Origin: an uncultured Prevotellaceae bacterium
GTDB lineage: Bacteria; Bacteroidota; Bacteroidia; Bacteroidales; Bacteroidaceae
Direction of reading: 5' to 3'
Assembly: GCA_902771785.1 (NCBI GenBank)
Contig: CACXYH010000003.1
Span: forward strand, 44,734 to 108,733
DNA length: 64,000 nucleotides
Shown: piece after piece, positions 1 to 8,400 of the stretch
How the letters are laid out: every line of letters starts with the position of its first letter
How positions within the stretch are numbered: the stretch's first letter is position 1
Program-made: the position numbers and the translations under genes
Notes under the pieces: model-generated
The model's database searches: none
What the model was told of the DNA's origin: nothing
Seen by the model: the letters and a program-made list of their open reading frames with translations, nothing else

Positions 1-17
1 AGAGCATTCCAATCCAT
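1..17 (-). CDS. Possible 5' end of a further operon gene (partial)
   Basis: An ATG at 17 reading leftwards gives M-D-W-N-A-L and then leaves the window. It is preceded by a purine-rich AGGAGAGGAG stretch about 9 nt upstream, which would be a good ribosome binding site, and it lies 24 nt after the stop of batD/E on the same strand. Only six codons are visible, so no product can be named. It is most likely the next gene of the bat operon. Confidence 0.35.
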
Positions 18-40
18 TCGTGCGTTCTCCTCTCCTGTGC

Positions 41-2680
41 TTAAATCATTTCAATCTTCGACGTCTCAATCCATCCACGCTTGCCGTCGGCAACGCGAAT
101 CTCCTTCCAGTCGTCCATCGACGAGTCGGTAATCACCACCTTCGTGCCTTCATGGAGCACAAAGAGGTCGGTGCCGTTCTCGGCAGGCGTGCTCTTGATG
201 CTGACTGCCGAGCTCATGATAATGGCGCCACGACGCTCGGAAATGTAGCTCTTCTGCTGATAGGCAAAGAGATTCGAAATCAGGAACACCACAACCATGA
301 GCACAGCGCCATAGAAACCCACCTTGCGCATCCAGAGCGGAGACGAGAAGAGATAGGCCAGAGCCAGGACAATGGCCAAAGCCAGGGTGATAAGTGCCAG
401 GCGTGCCCAGCCGTCGACGCTGTTCAGATTGACGAGCGAGTGATACCACGTGACGAAGAACATCTCGCTTTCGGGCACAATCTTGTCGACGGTCTTCGAG
501 CGAGCCATCTGCAAGTTGAACTTCACATCGCCATCGGCAGGCGCCAGGAGCAGAGCACGCTCATAGTTCAGGATGGCATGAGTGAAGTCTTCAATACGAT
601 AATAAGCATTGCCCAAGTTATAGTAGACGTCGGCATGCTTGCCTTCCTTGAGCAGAGCCTCATAGCTACTGATGGCACGTTGGTAGTTGCCTTGGGCATA
701 GGCACTATCGGCTTCGGCCTTCGTAACGGCCCCTGCCACAGCAGGCATGAGCAGCAACAGCAGCACGAGGCCGGCCTTTGCTGATGTTCCCTTGTTCTTT
801 TTCGAGCGTTTCATCACACTTTCTATGTTCTCAATGGCTGTCATTGCCGTAGTATATACCTTATTCATGTTTCCTTTTGCATCGCCAGGGGCATAGCGTT
901 CGAACTCACACTCATTGAGCGCCTCGGTGAACTGTGCGATGGTGGCATCGTCGACGTTACGTTCCGACAGGCGTTCACGAATGTTGTCCTGCGACAACTG
1001 TGCTACGGGAATGTTCAGCTTGTCGCCAACGTAGCCCCACAACGCACGCAGCACCTCGTCGTAGAACTCGCCTGAACGGTTCTCCTGCATCAGATGCGCA
1101 GCTTTCTTCAAGCGCTTCGTCGCAACCTTATTGGCCTTTCCGGCACGCATCTTCACAATGTCGGCATTCTCGATGGCACGCTGACGGAAGATGACGAAGA
1201 GCGAAATAAACCCTCCCAGCAGTAGGGCAATGGCGATAGCATACCAACGGCTACCGAAGAAGAAGTCGCCATCGGCCTGCAACTCGACATCTCCCTGCTT
1301 TATGTAGCGTATGTCCTTAGCCAGCAACTGAACGTCTTCCTGGCCGGAGAAGTCCTGAACTGACGAGCTTCCACCCTCGCCTTTGGCCACCGACAGGTGG
1401 AATGGCTCCGTTTCGAGCGTCTTGTATTGCTTCGTGGCAGTGTCGAAGTAGGTGAACTTAATAGCTGGGATATCGAACTCTCCCTGATGGCGAGGCACGG
1501 CAAGGTAGTCGTAGACCATACTTCCCTCGACACCATTCACGGTGAGACGGGTTTTGTCTGCCACCTTCGGGTCGTAGCAGTCGAAGTCCTTAGGGAATTC
1601 AACCACCGGCTCCTTAATCAGTTTCAGGTTGCCCACACCGTTCACCGTTACTTGAAGCGTTATGGGGTCGTTGGCCTTCACTTCGCTCTTGTCGAGCTTA
1701 GCACTGATGTTGAACGAACCAACGCCGCCCGAGAAGCCAGCCGGACGCTGCGGAAGCGGGTCGACCGTAATCTCAATGCCTGGTGCCTGGATTTGTTTCT
1801 TCACCTCTACATAGCCCGAACCGCCATTGAAGAAGGCCTCAAAGGGGTCTACGCTACGGTCGCGCTGAACCACAATACCGTTGAAGGTGATGCTGGGAAT
1901 CTGAAGTTTGCCCGTCAGCTGAGGAAACAACACATACTGACTCCAGGTAACTGTCCTGTAGGGGCGGCCGTTCAGCTGCTCAATTTTGAAGCTCCGCTGC
2001 TGTGGCAAGGGGATTTCCTGCGTGTGGAAACCTTTCAGGTCTGGCATCTTCGGGTCTAACTGGGTCAAGTCGACCAACGTGTAAACCTTATAGGTCAGCA
2101 ACACCGGCTCTTGCTCATAGACGCGCCTCTTGCTGGCGCTGACACGTATGAACAGGTCACTTCCCGATATCTGCGTGCCGGCATCTCTGGGCTGCATGCT
2201 TCCTTGGCTCTGTCCACCGCCGCGCGAGTGGCCACCCCCACCCTGCTGAGCAGTGCCCGACACCTGTATCTTCACCGCGTTCGATGCAATTTTATTGCCT
2301 TCGGCTGTGACATGGGCGGCAGGTATGGTAAACGTACCATTCTTCACGGCACTTAGAATATAGGTAAAGGTGACCGACGACGACTGCGAAGTCTTGCCGT
2401 TTATCATCTGGAAGCTCGACTGTCGCGACGTGCTTGGCCCCATGAGAACCTCAAAGGCATCGGGTATCTGGCCTGTTCTGAAGTCATTCTCTATATCCTG
2501 GGTGTTGACTGTATAGGTAAGTCTGAACTGCTCGCCCACAGCCACCTGCTGCGGAGCCCGCGCTGTCAGCGTTTGCGCCACGGAATGGGTGAATGCGAAA
2601 TGACAAATGATGAATGACAAGCATATCATCATTGTCCTTCTGTTAAGCCTAATATGTCTATACATGCTTTTATTCTTCAT
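41..2680 (-). CDS. BatD-BatE fusion protein, aerotolerance operon
   Basis: 879 codons from the ATG at 2680; a TTG two codons upstream is a weaker start. Residues 1-36 are a signal peptide, followed by the Ig-like oxygen-tolerance (BatD) region to about 470, a membrane segment at 478-498 and a cytoplasmic helical part to about 620. The frame then runs without a stop into a second hydrophobic, signal-peptide-like stretch (635-651, ending AGA/V), TPR repeats (652-720), two membrane segments (758-778 and 785-806) and an SH3-like periplasmic domain (812-878). The second half is BatE. Bat proteins are envelope components linked to aerotolerance in Bacteroides; their biochemical role is unresolved. 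An ATG at 814 with GAAAG upstream could also start BatE alone. The gene follows batB/C by 48 bp. In better known Bacteroides the two are separate genes, so the fusion is unusual (inference from family knowledge). Confidence 0.9.
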   Translation of the reverse strand: MKNKSMYRHIRLNRRTMMICLSFIICHFAFTHSVAQTLTARAPQQVAVGEQFRLTYTVNTQDIENDFRTGQIPDAFEVLMGPSTSRQSSFQMINGKTSQSSSVTFTYILSAVKNGTFTIPAAHVTAEGNKIASNAVKIQVSGTAQQGGGGHSRGGGQSQGSMQPRDAGTQISGSDLFIRVSASKRRVYEQEPVLLTYKVYTLVDLTQLDPKMPDLKGFHTQEIPLPQQRSFKIEQLNGRPYRTVTWSQYVLFPQLTGKLQIPSITFNGIVVQRDRSVDPFEAFFNGGSGYVEVKKQIQAPGIEITVDPLPQRPAGFSGGVGSFNISAKLDKSEVKANDPITLQVTVNGVGNLKLIKEPVVEFPKDFDCYDPKVADKTRLTVNGVEGSMVYDYLAVPRHQGEFDIPAIKFTYFDTATKQYKTLETEPFHLSVAKGEGGSSSVQDFSGQEDVQLLAKDIRYIKQGDVELQADGDFFFGSRWYAIAIALLLGGFISLFVIFRQRAIENADIVKMRAGKANKVATKRLKKAAHLMQENRSGEFYDEVLRALWGYVGDKLNIPVAQLSQDNIRERLSERNVDDATIAQFTEALNECEFERYAPGDAKGNMNKVYTTAMTAIENIESVMKRSKKNKGTSAKAGLVLLLLLMPAVAGAVTKAEADSAYAQGNYQRAISSYEALLKEGKHADVYYNLGNAYYRIEDFTHAILNYERALLLAPADGDVKFNLQMARSKTVDKIVPESEMFFVTWYHSLVNLNSVDGWARLALITLALAIVLALAYLFSSPLWMRKVGFYGAVLMVVVFLISNLFAYQQKSYISERRGAIIMSSAVSIKSTPAENGTDLFVLHEGTKVVITDSSMDDWKEIRVADGKRGWIETSKIEMI

Positions 2681-2728
2681 TATCAATAATCGTTTCTTAA
2701 CTAATGGTAAGCTTTCCCTTCAATCAGC

Positions 2729-4417
2729 TTACCAGTTCTTCTGCAGCTGACGCCGCTGGGGTTGTTGCTGAGCCTCCTTCAGACGTTTCTGCGTCTGTTG
2801 TTCCTGGCGCATTGCGTCTTGCAGTAGCTGCTCAGCATTCTCCTTACTCATCTGGGGCTTCTGCTCCTGTGGTTTCTGCTGTTTCTTGTCTTGTTGCTGC
2901 TGTTGTTTCTCCTGCTTCTGTTGGTCTTGCTTGTCATCCTTGTCCTGTCCCTGCTGCTTTTGGTTCTGCTGCTGTTGCTTCTGCTGACGCTGGCAAAGCA
3001 CCAGATTGTAGCGGGTTTCGTCGTCGTTAGGATTCAGTCGCAATGATTGCTTATATGCTTCAATAGCTTCGGCAAAGAGCTGCTTCTTCTGACAGATAAC
3101 ACCGATATTATGGAATGACTGCGACAGACGCAGGGGATTCTTCTCGAGACGAGCGGCTTTCTGATATTGAACAATAGCCGACGAGTCTTTCTGTTGCATC
3201 ATCAGGGCATTGCCTAAGTTATAAGCTGCCTGCGGATTAAGCGAATCTTTAGCCACAGCTTTGCTGTAAGCCACTTCTGCTTTCACGTAGTCGCCTGCCC
3301 TATAGAGCTTGTTGCCGTTTCTGATATACTGCCGTGCGTCTTGAGCCGATGCCGAAAGTGCAAACATCAAGACAAGCAAAGCGGTCCCTTGCTTCTTATT
3401 ACCAAAAAGCGACAGGTTCTTTAGGAGCGGATTCTTACGGTCGAAAACACATATCTCAATCAGCAACAGCAGCAGAGCAAGTATGCCAACAGCCTGGAAC
3501 TGCTCGTCGTAGTCGCTATAGATAGTACTTTCAGTCTCACGCTTCTCAAGCTTGTCAAGCTCTTCGTCAAGCTGACGCTGAGCACTCGAATTGTTCTCTA
3601 CATGAATATAGGCACCGCCACCAGCTTGCGCCACTTCACGGCACATCTGTTCATTGAGAGCCGACATTACGACCTCTCCCGTATTGTCGCGCATATAGTC
3701 ACCCGTTCCTGGAACAGGGATAGGACTTCCCTTAACAGAGCCAACACCCAGTACATACACGCGCATTCCCAGCTTTTTGGCCTCCTCAGCAGCTTCGGTG
3801 GCACCTCCTTCGTGGTCTTCACCATCGGTGATGATGATGATTGCCTTGCCGATATTTTCTTCTGGAGTAAAACTATGGGTTGCCATACTTATGGCTGTGG
3901 CTATATCAGTACCTTGCGTCTGAATCATCGACGGATCAATGCTGCTTAGGAACATCTTGGCCGAAACGTAGTCGCTGGTAATTGGCAGCTGCACAAAAGC
4001 ATCGCCAGCAAATACGATGAGACCTATTTTGTCGTTCGTGAAGTTGTCGACCAAGTTCTCGACCATCATTTTCGAACGTTCCAGACGACTTGGAACAACA
4101 TCTTCTGCAAGCATAGAGTTGCTGATGTCCATAGCTATAATGGTTTCTATACCTGTACGCTTCTCATGACTGATACGAGTCCCCATCTGTGGACGGGCAA
4201 GCATGACAATCATTAACGTCAGAGCAGCCTCGAGAAGCCAGAACTTTACAGAAGGACGCCAACGCGACACGTCGGGCATCAGCTCCTTCAGCAAATTCGG
4301 ATCGCCAAACTTGCGCAAACGCTTCTTCTGATTGCGATAGGAATAGAACCTGATAAGTGCCAATATGGGTACAAGCACTAAAAGGTACAAATATGCAGGG
4401 TCTTCAAATCTAAACAT
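2729..4417 (-). CDS. BatB-BatC fusion: VWA-domain protein with C-terminal TPR and Gln-rich tail
   Basis: The start is the ATG at 4417 (M-F-R-F), 10 nt after the batA stop; a longer frame to 4501 overlaps batA and lacks family similarity. Of 562 residues, 10-26 and 58-74 are membrane segments. A von Willebrand A domain follows with the MIDAS DISNS at 97-101 and ITDGE near 196, then a membrane segment at 308-324. The frame then continues through a second hydrophobic stretch (345-357, ending SASA/Q), which looks like a former signal peptide, into TPR repeats (361-470) and a Gln/Lys-rich tail (476-530). The N-terminal part is BatB and the C-terminal part BatC. BatA/BatB VWA domains are thought to form metal-dependent protein contacts at the inner membrane. 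No stop or frameshift separates the halves. Confidence 0.9.
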   Translation of the reverse strand: MFRFEDPAYLYLLVLVPILALIRFYSYRNQKKRLRKFGDPNLLKELMPDVSRWRPSVKFWLLEAALTLMIVMLARPQMGTRISHEKRTGIETIIAMDISNSMLAEDVVPSRLERSKMMVENLVDNFTNDKIGLIVFAGDAFVQLPITSDYVSAKMFLSSIDPSMIQTQGTDIATAISMATHSFTPEENIGKAIIIITDGEDHEGGATEAAEEAKKLGMRVYVLGVGSVKGSPIPVPGTGDYMRDNTGEVVMSALNEQMCREVAQAGGGAYIHVENNSSAQRQLDEELDKLEKRETESTIYSDYDEQFQAVGILALLLLLIEICVFDRKNPLLKNLSLFGNKKQGTALLVLMFALSASAQDARQYIRNGNKLYRAGDYVKAEVAYSKAVAKDSLNPQAAYNLGNALMMQQKDSSAIVQYQKAARLEKNPLRLSQSFHNIGVICQKKQLFAEAIEAYKQSLRLNPNDDETRYNLVLCQRQQKQQQQNQKQQGQDKDDKQDQQKQEKQQQQQDKKQQKPQEQKPQMSKENAEQLLQDAMRQEQQTQKRLKEAQQQPQRRQLQKNW

Positions 4418-4427
4418 CTTCTTATTC

Positions 4428-5447
4428 TTAGGGTATTCTGCGGAATATAGTAATGCGTAATAGAATCTCAAGGAGCAAAGCCAGTACAGCGCCCAAGGCA
4501 AATGGCTGATAAGCCTCGTAGCGACGACTGAACTGCTTAACGTTCAGCTTTGACTTCTCCAGTTTGTCGATTTCCTGATAGATATCATGCAGCTCTTTCG
4601 CATTGGTTGCACGATAGAACTTTCCATCGGTAGTAGCCGAGATGCTACTCAGGGTATTGGTGTCTATCTCCACAGGCACTTGAATATACTCAATGCCTCC
4701 ACCCGGCAACGGATAAGGATAGGGAGCCGTTCCGTTGGTGCCAACACCAATAGTGTAGACGCGGATGCCTAAGCTCTTGGCTATCTCTGCAGCTGTCATA
4801 GGCGATATGTCGCCACGATTGTTGGAACCATCAGTAAGCAATATCACTACCTTACTCTTTGCTTTGGAGTCTTTCAGCCTGCTGACGGCATTTGCAAGTC
4901 CCATGCCGATAGCAGTTCCATCCTCGATAAGTCCACGAGCAGCAATATCTGTACGCACATTTTGCAACAAGGACAATAATGAAGAGTGGTCTGTGGTCAT
5001 AGGACACTGGGTGAAAGACTCTCCTGCGAATATTGTCAGTCCGATATTATCATTAGGACGTCCAGCAACAAATTCGGCAGCAACAGCCTTGGCGGCATCC
5101 AGTCGGTTTTTTATGTCGCGCCGGTTATCTTTCAGGTCCTCAGCAAGCATTGAGGTTGAAACGTCCATGGATAACATGATGTCAATACCTTCTACCGTTT
5201 GGTTCTTCCATGAGTTCTGTGTCTGAGGACGTGCCAGCACCAGTACCAACAGCGTGAAGGCAATGAGCCGAAGGACAAGTTGAAGAGGCATTAGCATAAC
5301 CCGCCAGCTGCGAGGAGCGTAACGGAACGCAAATGTATCGGCCATACGAATTGTTGGCTCTGTCTTTTTCCTATACATCACATACCATAATATATATGGT
5401 ATAATGAGTAACAGCAGAAACAAATATTCTTTATTAGCAAATTCCAT
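4428..5447 (-). CDS. batA: BatA, VWA-domain aerotolerance protein
   Basis: 339 residues. Two N-terminal membrane segments (about 7-24 and 53-72) precede a von Willebrand A domain with an intact MIDAS (DVSTS, residues 94-98) and LLTDGSNN further on; a last membrane segment lies near 318-336. This is the usual BatA build: inner-membrane anchored with the VWA domain between helices. The gene is 13 nt downstream of the BatD-like gene and 10 nt upstream of batB/C. Length and motifs are normal for the family. Partner choice in the complex is inferred from gene order only. Confidence 0.92.
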   Translation of the reverse strand: MEFANKEYLFLLLLIIPYILWYVMYRKKTEPTIRMADTFAFRYAPRSWRVMLMPLQLVLRLIAFTLLVLVLARPQTQNSWKNQTVEGIDIMLSMDVSTSMLAEDLKDNRRDIKNRLDAAKAVAAEFVAGRPNDNIGLTIFAGESFTQCPMTTDHSSLLSLLQNVRTDIAARGLIEDGTAIGMGLANAVSRLKDSKAKSKVVILLTDGSNNRGDISPMTAAEIAKSLGIRVYTIGVGTNGTAPYPYPLPGGGIEYIQVPVEIDTNTLSSISATTDGKFYRATNAKELHDIYQEIDKLEKSKLNVKQFSRRYEAYQPFALGAVLALLLEILLRITIFRRIP

Positions 5448-5460
5448 GCTTGTCCTTTCT

Positions 5461-6531
5461 TTAAATAAGAAGTTGATAAACGCTGTAGACTATATATGCC
5501 AGCATGCCGACACAAGCAACCGATATAGCAATGATTACACTCTTCAGTACTCGACGTTCCTTCTGCGAGCGTTGCTCCTCTTCGGTAAGTACCGGCTTCT
5601 GTGGCTCATCTTGTTGCTGGACCTCAACTTTCGTTTTGTTGATGAAGTCGATGGCATTCACCAAGTTTGCATCATTCTCATTGATTAGTGTCGAGTATTT
5701 GGCAAACTTCACTAAGTCGGCAGTAGTGAACAGCTGGCGTAGTTCCTCGAGCGACTGTTGGTCGCCGTGTCGTGTCAAATTGTCGATGATTTCGGAACTT
5801 GTCATTTCCATAGCTGAGAACCCATAACGCTCCTCAATGTAACGACGCAGGGTATCGGTAAGCTTGGTGTAGTATTCCTTCGAGTCTTCGGCAATCACCA
5901 TCTTTTCTGCTTTAATCTGTTCAATCTCCTTCATTGCACGCTGATGAGGTAGCAGACGTTTTACCAACTTGATGGTTTTGATAATAGGTTTATTGTCACG
6001 TAAACGCAGATAGAGGTAATAGCCTATTGCCATCAGAAGTAGCATAGCTACACTAAGCCAGAAAGACAAGCTCCAATCACTCCAAAGGAACGGATTGTCT
6101 TGAGCGTCCTTAGGAGGATAGAAGTTTTCAGGATGTAGCGTGTCTACTTCAACCGTAAGAACTTTCAATGCCAGACTCTTGCTTTCGTATGGCTTTCCAT
6201 CTACATTCACGACAAAAGGAGGCAGATAGTAGAGTGTGTCATCGAAAGAGGTCAATGTGTATATCACGGAACGCTTGATATAACCATTCTCAATGCTACG
6301 AGCTCCTTGGTCCATGCTTGCTATGACCTCTATGCCAGGAATTAGTTGCTGAGTAGGCTGATAGACAGGGAATACTGCCGTTGAACCCTCCTTCATGGTG
6401 GCGTCCACGGTTACATGTACCTGTTGTCCAACCAGCATCTCGATGGAGTCAATCCTCGCCTCGACAGTTACTTGAGCTGACAAAGGTAAAGAAATGAATA
6501 TCAATGCGATTATGTGTAAATACTTTCTCAT
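5461..6531 (-). CDS. BatD-like membrane protein of the bat operon
   Basis: 356 residues with a clear signal peptide (1-19, ending SAQ), a beta-rich periplasmic half, a single membrane segment near 158-176, a charged cytoplasmic part with the helical E-x-Y-x-x-L pattern seen in BatD-type proteins, and a second membrane segment near the C terminus (332-354). It lies between the DUF58 gene (3 nt gap) and batA (13 nt). Proteins of this build occupy the same position in Bacteroides bat operons. The function is unknown; a role in presenting substrates to the VWA/MoxR complex is inference. Confidence 0.75.
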   Translation of the reverse strand: MRKYLHIIALIFISLPLSAQVTVEARIDSIEMLVGQQVHVTVDATMKEGSTAVFPVYQPTQQLIPGIEVIASMDQGARSIENGYIKRSVIYTLTSFDDTLYYLPPFVVNVDGKPYESKSLALKVLTVEVDTLHPENFYPPKDAQDNPFLWSDWSLSFWLSVAMLLLMAIGYYLYLRLRDNKPIIKTIKLVKRLLPHQRAMKEIEQIKAEKMVIAEDSKEYYTKLTDTLRRYIEERYGFSAMEMTSSEIIDNLTRHGDQQSLEELRQLFTTADLVKFAKYSTLINENDANLVNAIDFINKTKVEVQQQDEPQKPVLTEEEQRSQKERRVLKSVIIAISVACVGMLAYIVYSVYQLLI

Positions 6532-6534
6532 TAC

Positions 6535-7404
6535 TTAGCCTCGTTGTTTAAATAGTCCGAGAAGTGACTTCACGTAGTCTTCGTCTGTAGCGATACTGAC
6601 GTTATCGACATTGCTTCGCGTGAATGTTTCCTTCAATTGTTTTTGCCGATTATTCCAATATTGCTTATAGGAGTCTCTAAGCCTACGGCTACTGGTGTCT
6701 ATGTATTGTTCAAAACCAGTTTCGGCATCAACGACTTTCATCAATCCTACGTCTGGCAGTTCACACGCACGTTTGTCGTAAACCTGAATGGCCACAACAT
6801 CATGTTTCCTGTTGGCTATTGTCAACGTCTGCATGAAGTCTTTCCTTACGTAGAAGTCACTCAGGATGAAAGCTGTACAGCGACGCTTTGACACGCTGGT
6901 CAGGAATTCAATAGCTTCCTGTACATCAGTATGCAGGTTTTCTGCATGGAAGTCAAGCATCTCGCGTATAATATAAAGTATGTGTTTTCGGCCTTTCTTT
7001 GGGGGAATATACTTTTCGACCTTATCAGAAAAGAAGATAACACCTATTTTATCATTATTCTGGATAGCCGAGAACGCTAACGTAGCAGCAATCTCAGTCA
7101 CCATGTCGCGCTTCATTTGCTTCTGCGTGCCGAAGTCGAGCGAGCCACTAACGTCAATGAGGAGCATAACCGTCAGTTCGCGCTCCTCCTCAAACACCTT
7201 TACGTAAGGTTTGTTGAATCGGGCAGTCACATTCCAGTCAATATCTCTCACATCATCGCCATATTGATATTCGCGAACCTCGGAGAATGCCATACCACGG
7301 CCTTTGAAGGCTGTATGATATTGGCCTGCAAAGATATTCGAGCTAAGACCACGTGTCTTAATCTCGATTTTCCTGACTTTCTTGATAATATCTGATGTTT
7401 CCAT
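6535..7404 (-). CDS. DUF58 domain protein (VWA-like fold)
   Basis: 289 residues. The DUF58 signature is visible: D-V-R-D-I-D-W-N near residues 50-57 and a MIDAS-like DVSGS near 84-88. There is no signal peptide or membrane segment, so it is cytoplasmic. Its ATG overlaps the moxR stop as TGATG at 7402-7406, which indicates translational coupling. MoxR-DUF58 pairs are conserved in many bacteria and the DUF58 protein is believed to work with the MoxR ATPase; the present context with batA-E fits that. Confidence 0.9.
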   Translation of the reverse strand: METSDIIKKVRKIEIKTRGLSSNIFAGQYHTAFKGRGMAFSEVREYQYGDDVRDIDWNVTARFNKPYVKVFEEERELTVMLLIDVSGSLDFGTQKQMKRDMVTEIAATLAFSAIQNNDKIGVIFFSDKVEKYIPPKKGRKHILYIIREMLDFHAENLHTDVQEAIEFLTSVSKRRCTAFILSDFYVRKDFMQTLTIANRKHDVVAIQVYDKRACELPDVGLMKVVDAETGFEQYIDTSSRRLRDSYKQYWNNRQKQLKETFTRSNVDNVSIATDEDYVKSLLGLFKQRG

Positions 7405-8399
7405 CAGGGCACTTCTACCTTATTAATAATCTTTGAAACAATTTCTTCACTCGTAACGTTCGATGCTTCTGCCTCGTAGGTAAGACCAATACGATGGCGA
7501 AGGACATCGTGAGCAACGGCGCGGACATCCTCTGGAACCACATAACCACGACGTTTAATGAAAGCATATGCTCGTGCTGCCTTAGCAAGGTTGATACTTG
7601 CACGAGGCGAACCACCGAATGCAATCATGTCGTTCATACCTTTCAATCCATAGCGATCTGGATAACGGGTCGCAAATACGATGTCTGCAATATATTGTTC
7701 TATCTTCTCGTCAATATATACTTCACGCACCACCTCACGGGCCTTAATGATCTCTGACGAGGTCGTTACTGGCGTCACAGTGGGTAAAGCTTCTGCAATA
7801 TTCTCACGTATTATCTTCTTTTCTTCCTCTATCGTGGGATAGCCGATGACGACCTTCAGCATGAAACGGTCCATCTGTGCCTCTGGAAGTGGGTAGGTTC
7901 CTTCCTGCTCAATAGGGTTCTGCGTAGCCATCACCAAGAAAGGACTGGGCAAGTCGAAGGTCTCACTTCCTATGGTTACTTGTTTCTCCTGCATTGCCTC
8001 AAGCAAAGCGCTCTGCACCTTAGCTGGAGCACGGTTAATTTCGTCTGCCAATACAAAGTTTGCGAATACGGGGCCTTTTTTCACCAAGAACTTCTCGTCT
8101 TTTTGAGAGTATATCATCGTACCCGTCACGTCAGCAGGAAGAAGGTCTGGGGTAAACTGTATTCGACTATATTTGGCATCTATCAACTGTGAAAGTGTTT
8201 TTATGGCTAACGTCTTGGCCAAGCCAGGCACACCTTCAAGCAGGATATTTCCATCACTTAAGAGGCCTATGAGCAAGGAGTCCACAAGATGTTTCTGACC
8301 AATAATCACACGATCCATACCCGTCACGAGATTTGTGACGAATGCGCTTTGCTGTTCAATCCGCATGTTTAGTTCACGGATATCAATATTCTCTGCCAT
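7404..8399 (-). CDS. MoxR-family AAA+ ATPase
   Basis: 331 residues. Walker A is GVPGLAKT, the MoxR variant, near residues 56-63; Walker B is L-A-D-E-I-N-R-A followed by the S-A-L-L-E-A-M-Q-E motif; sensor 1 is T-Q-N-P. MoxR proteins are chaperone-like ATPases that act on partner proteins carrying VWA domains; here three such partners follow in the same operon. The start at 8399 is 1 nt after the stop of the membrane HU gene (TAA-T-ATG). Confidence 0.93.
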   Translation of the reverse strand: MAENIDIRELNMRIEQQSAFVTNLVTGMDRVIIGQKHLVDSLLIGLLSDGNILLEGVPGLAKTLAIKTLSQLIDAKYSRIQFTPDLLPADVTGTMIYSQKDEKFLVKKGPVFANFVLADEINRAPAKVQSALLEAMQEKQVTIGSETFDLPSPFLVMATQNPIEQEGTYPLPEAQMDRFMLKVVIGYPTIEEEKKIIRENIAEALPTVTPVTTSSEIIKAREVVREVYIDEKIEQYIADIVFATRYPDRYGLKGMNDMIAFGGSPRASINLAKAARAYAFIKRRGYVVPEDVRAVAHDVLRHRIGLTYEAEASNVTSEEIVSKIINKVEVP

Positions 8400-8400
8400 A

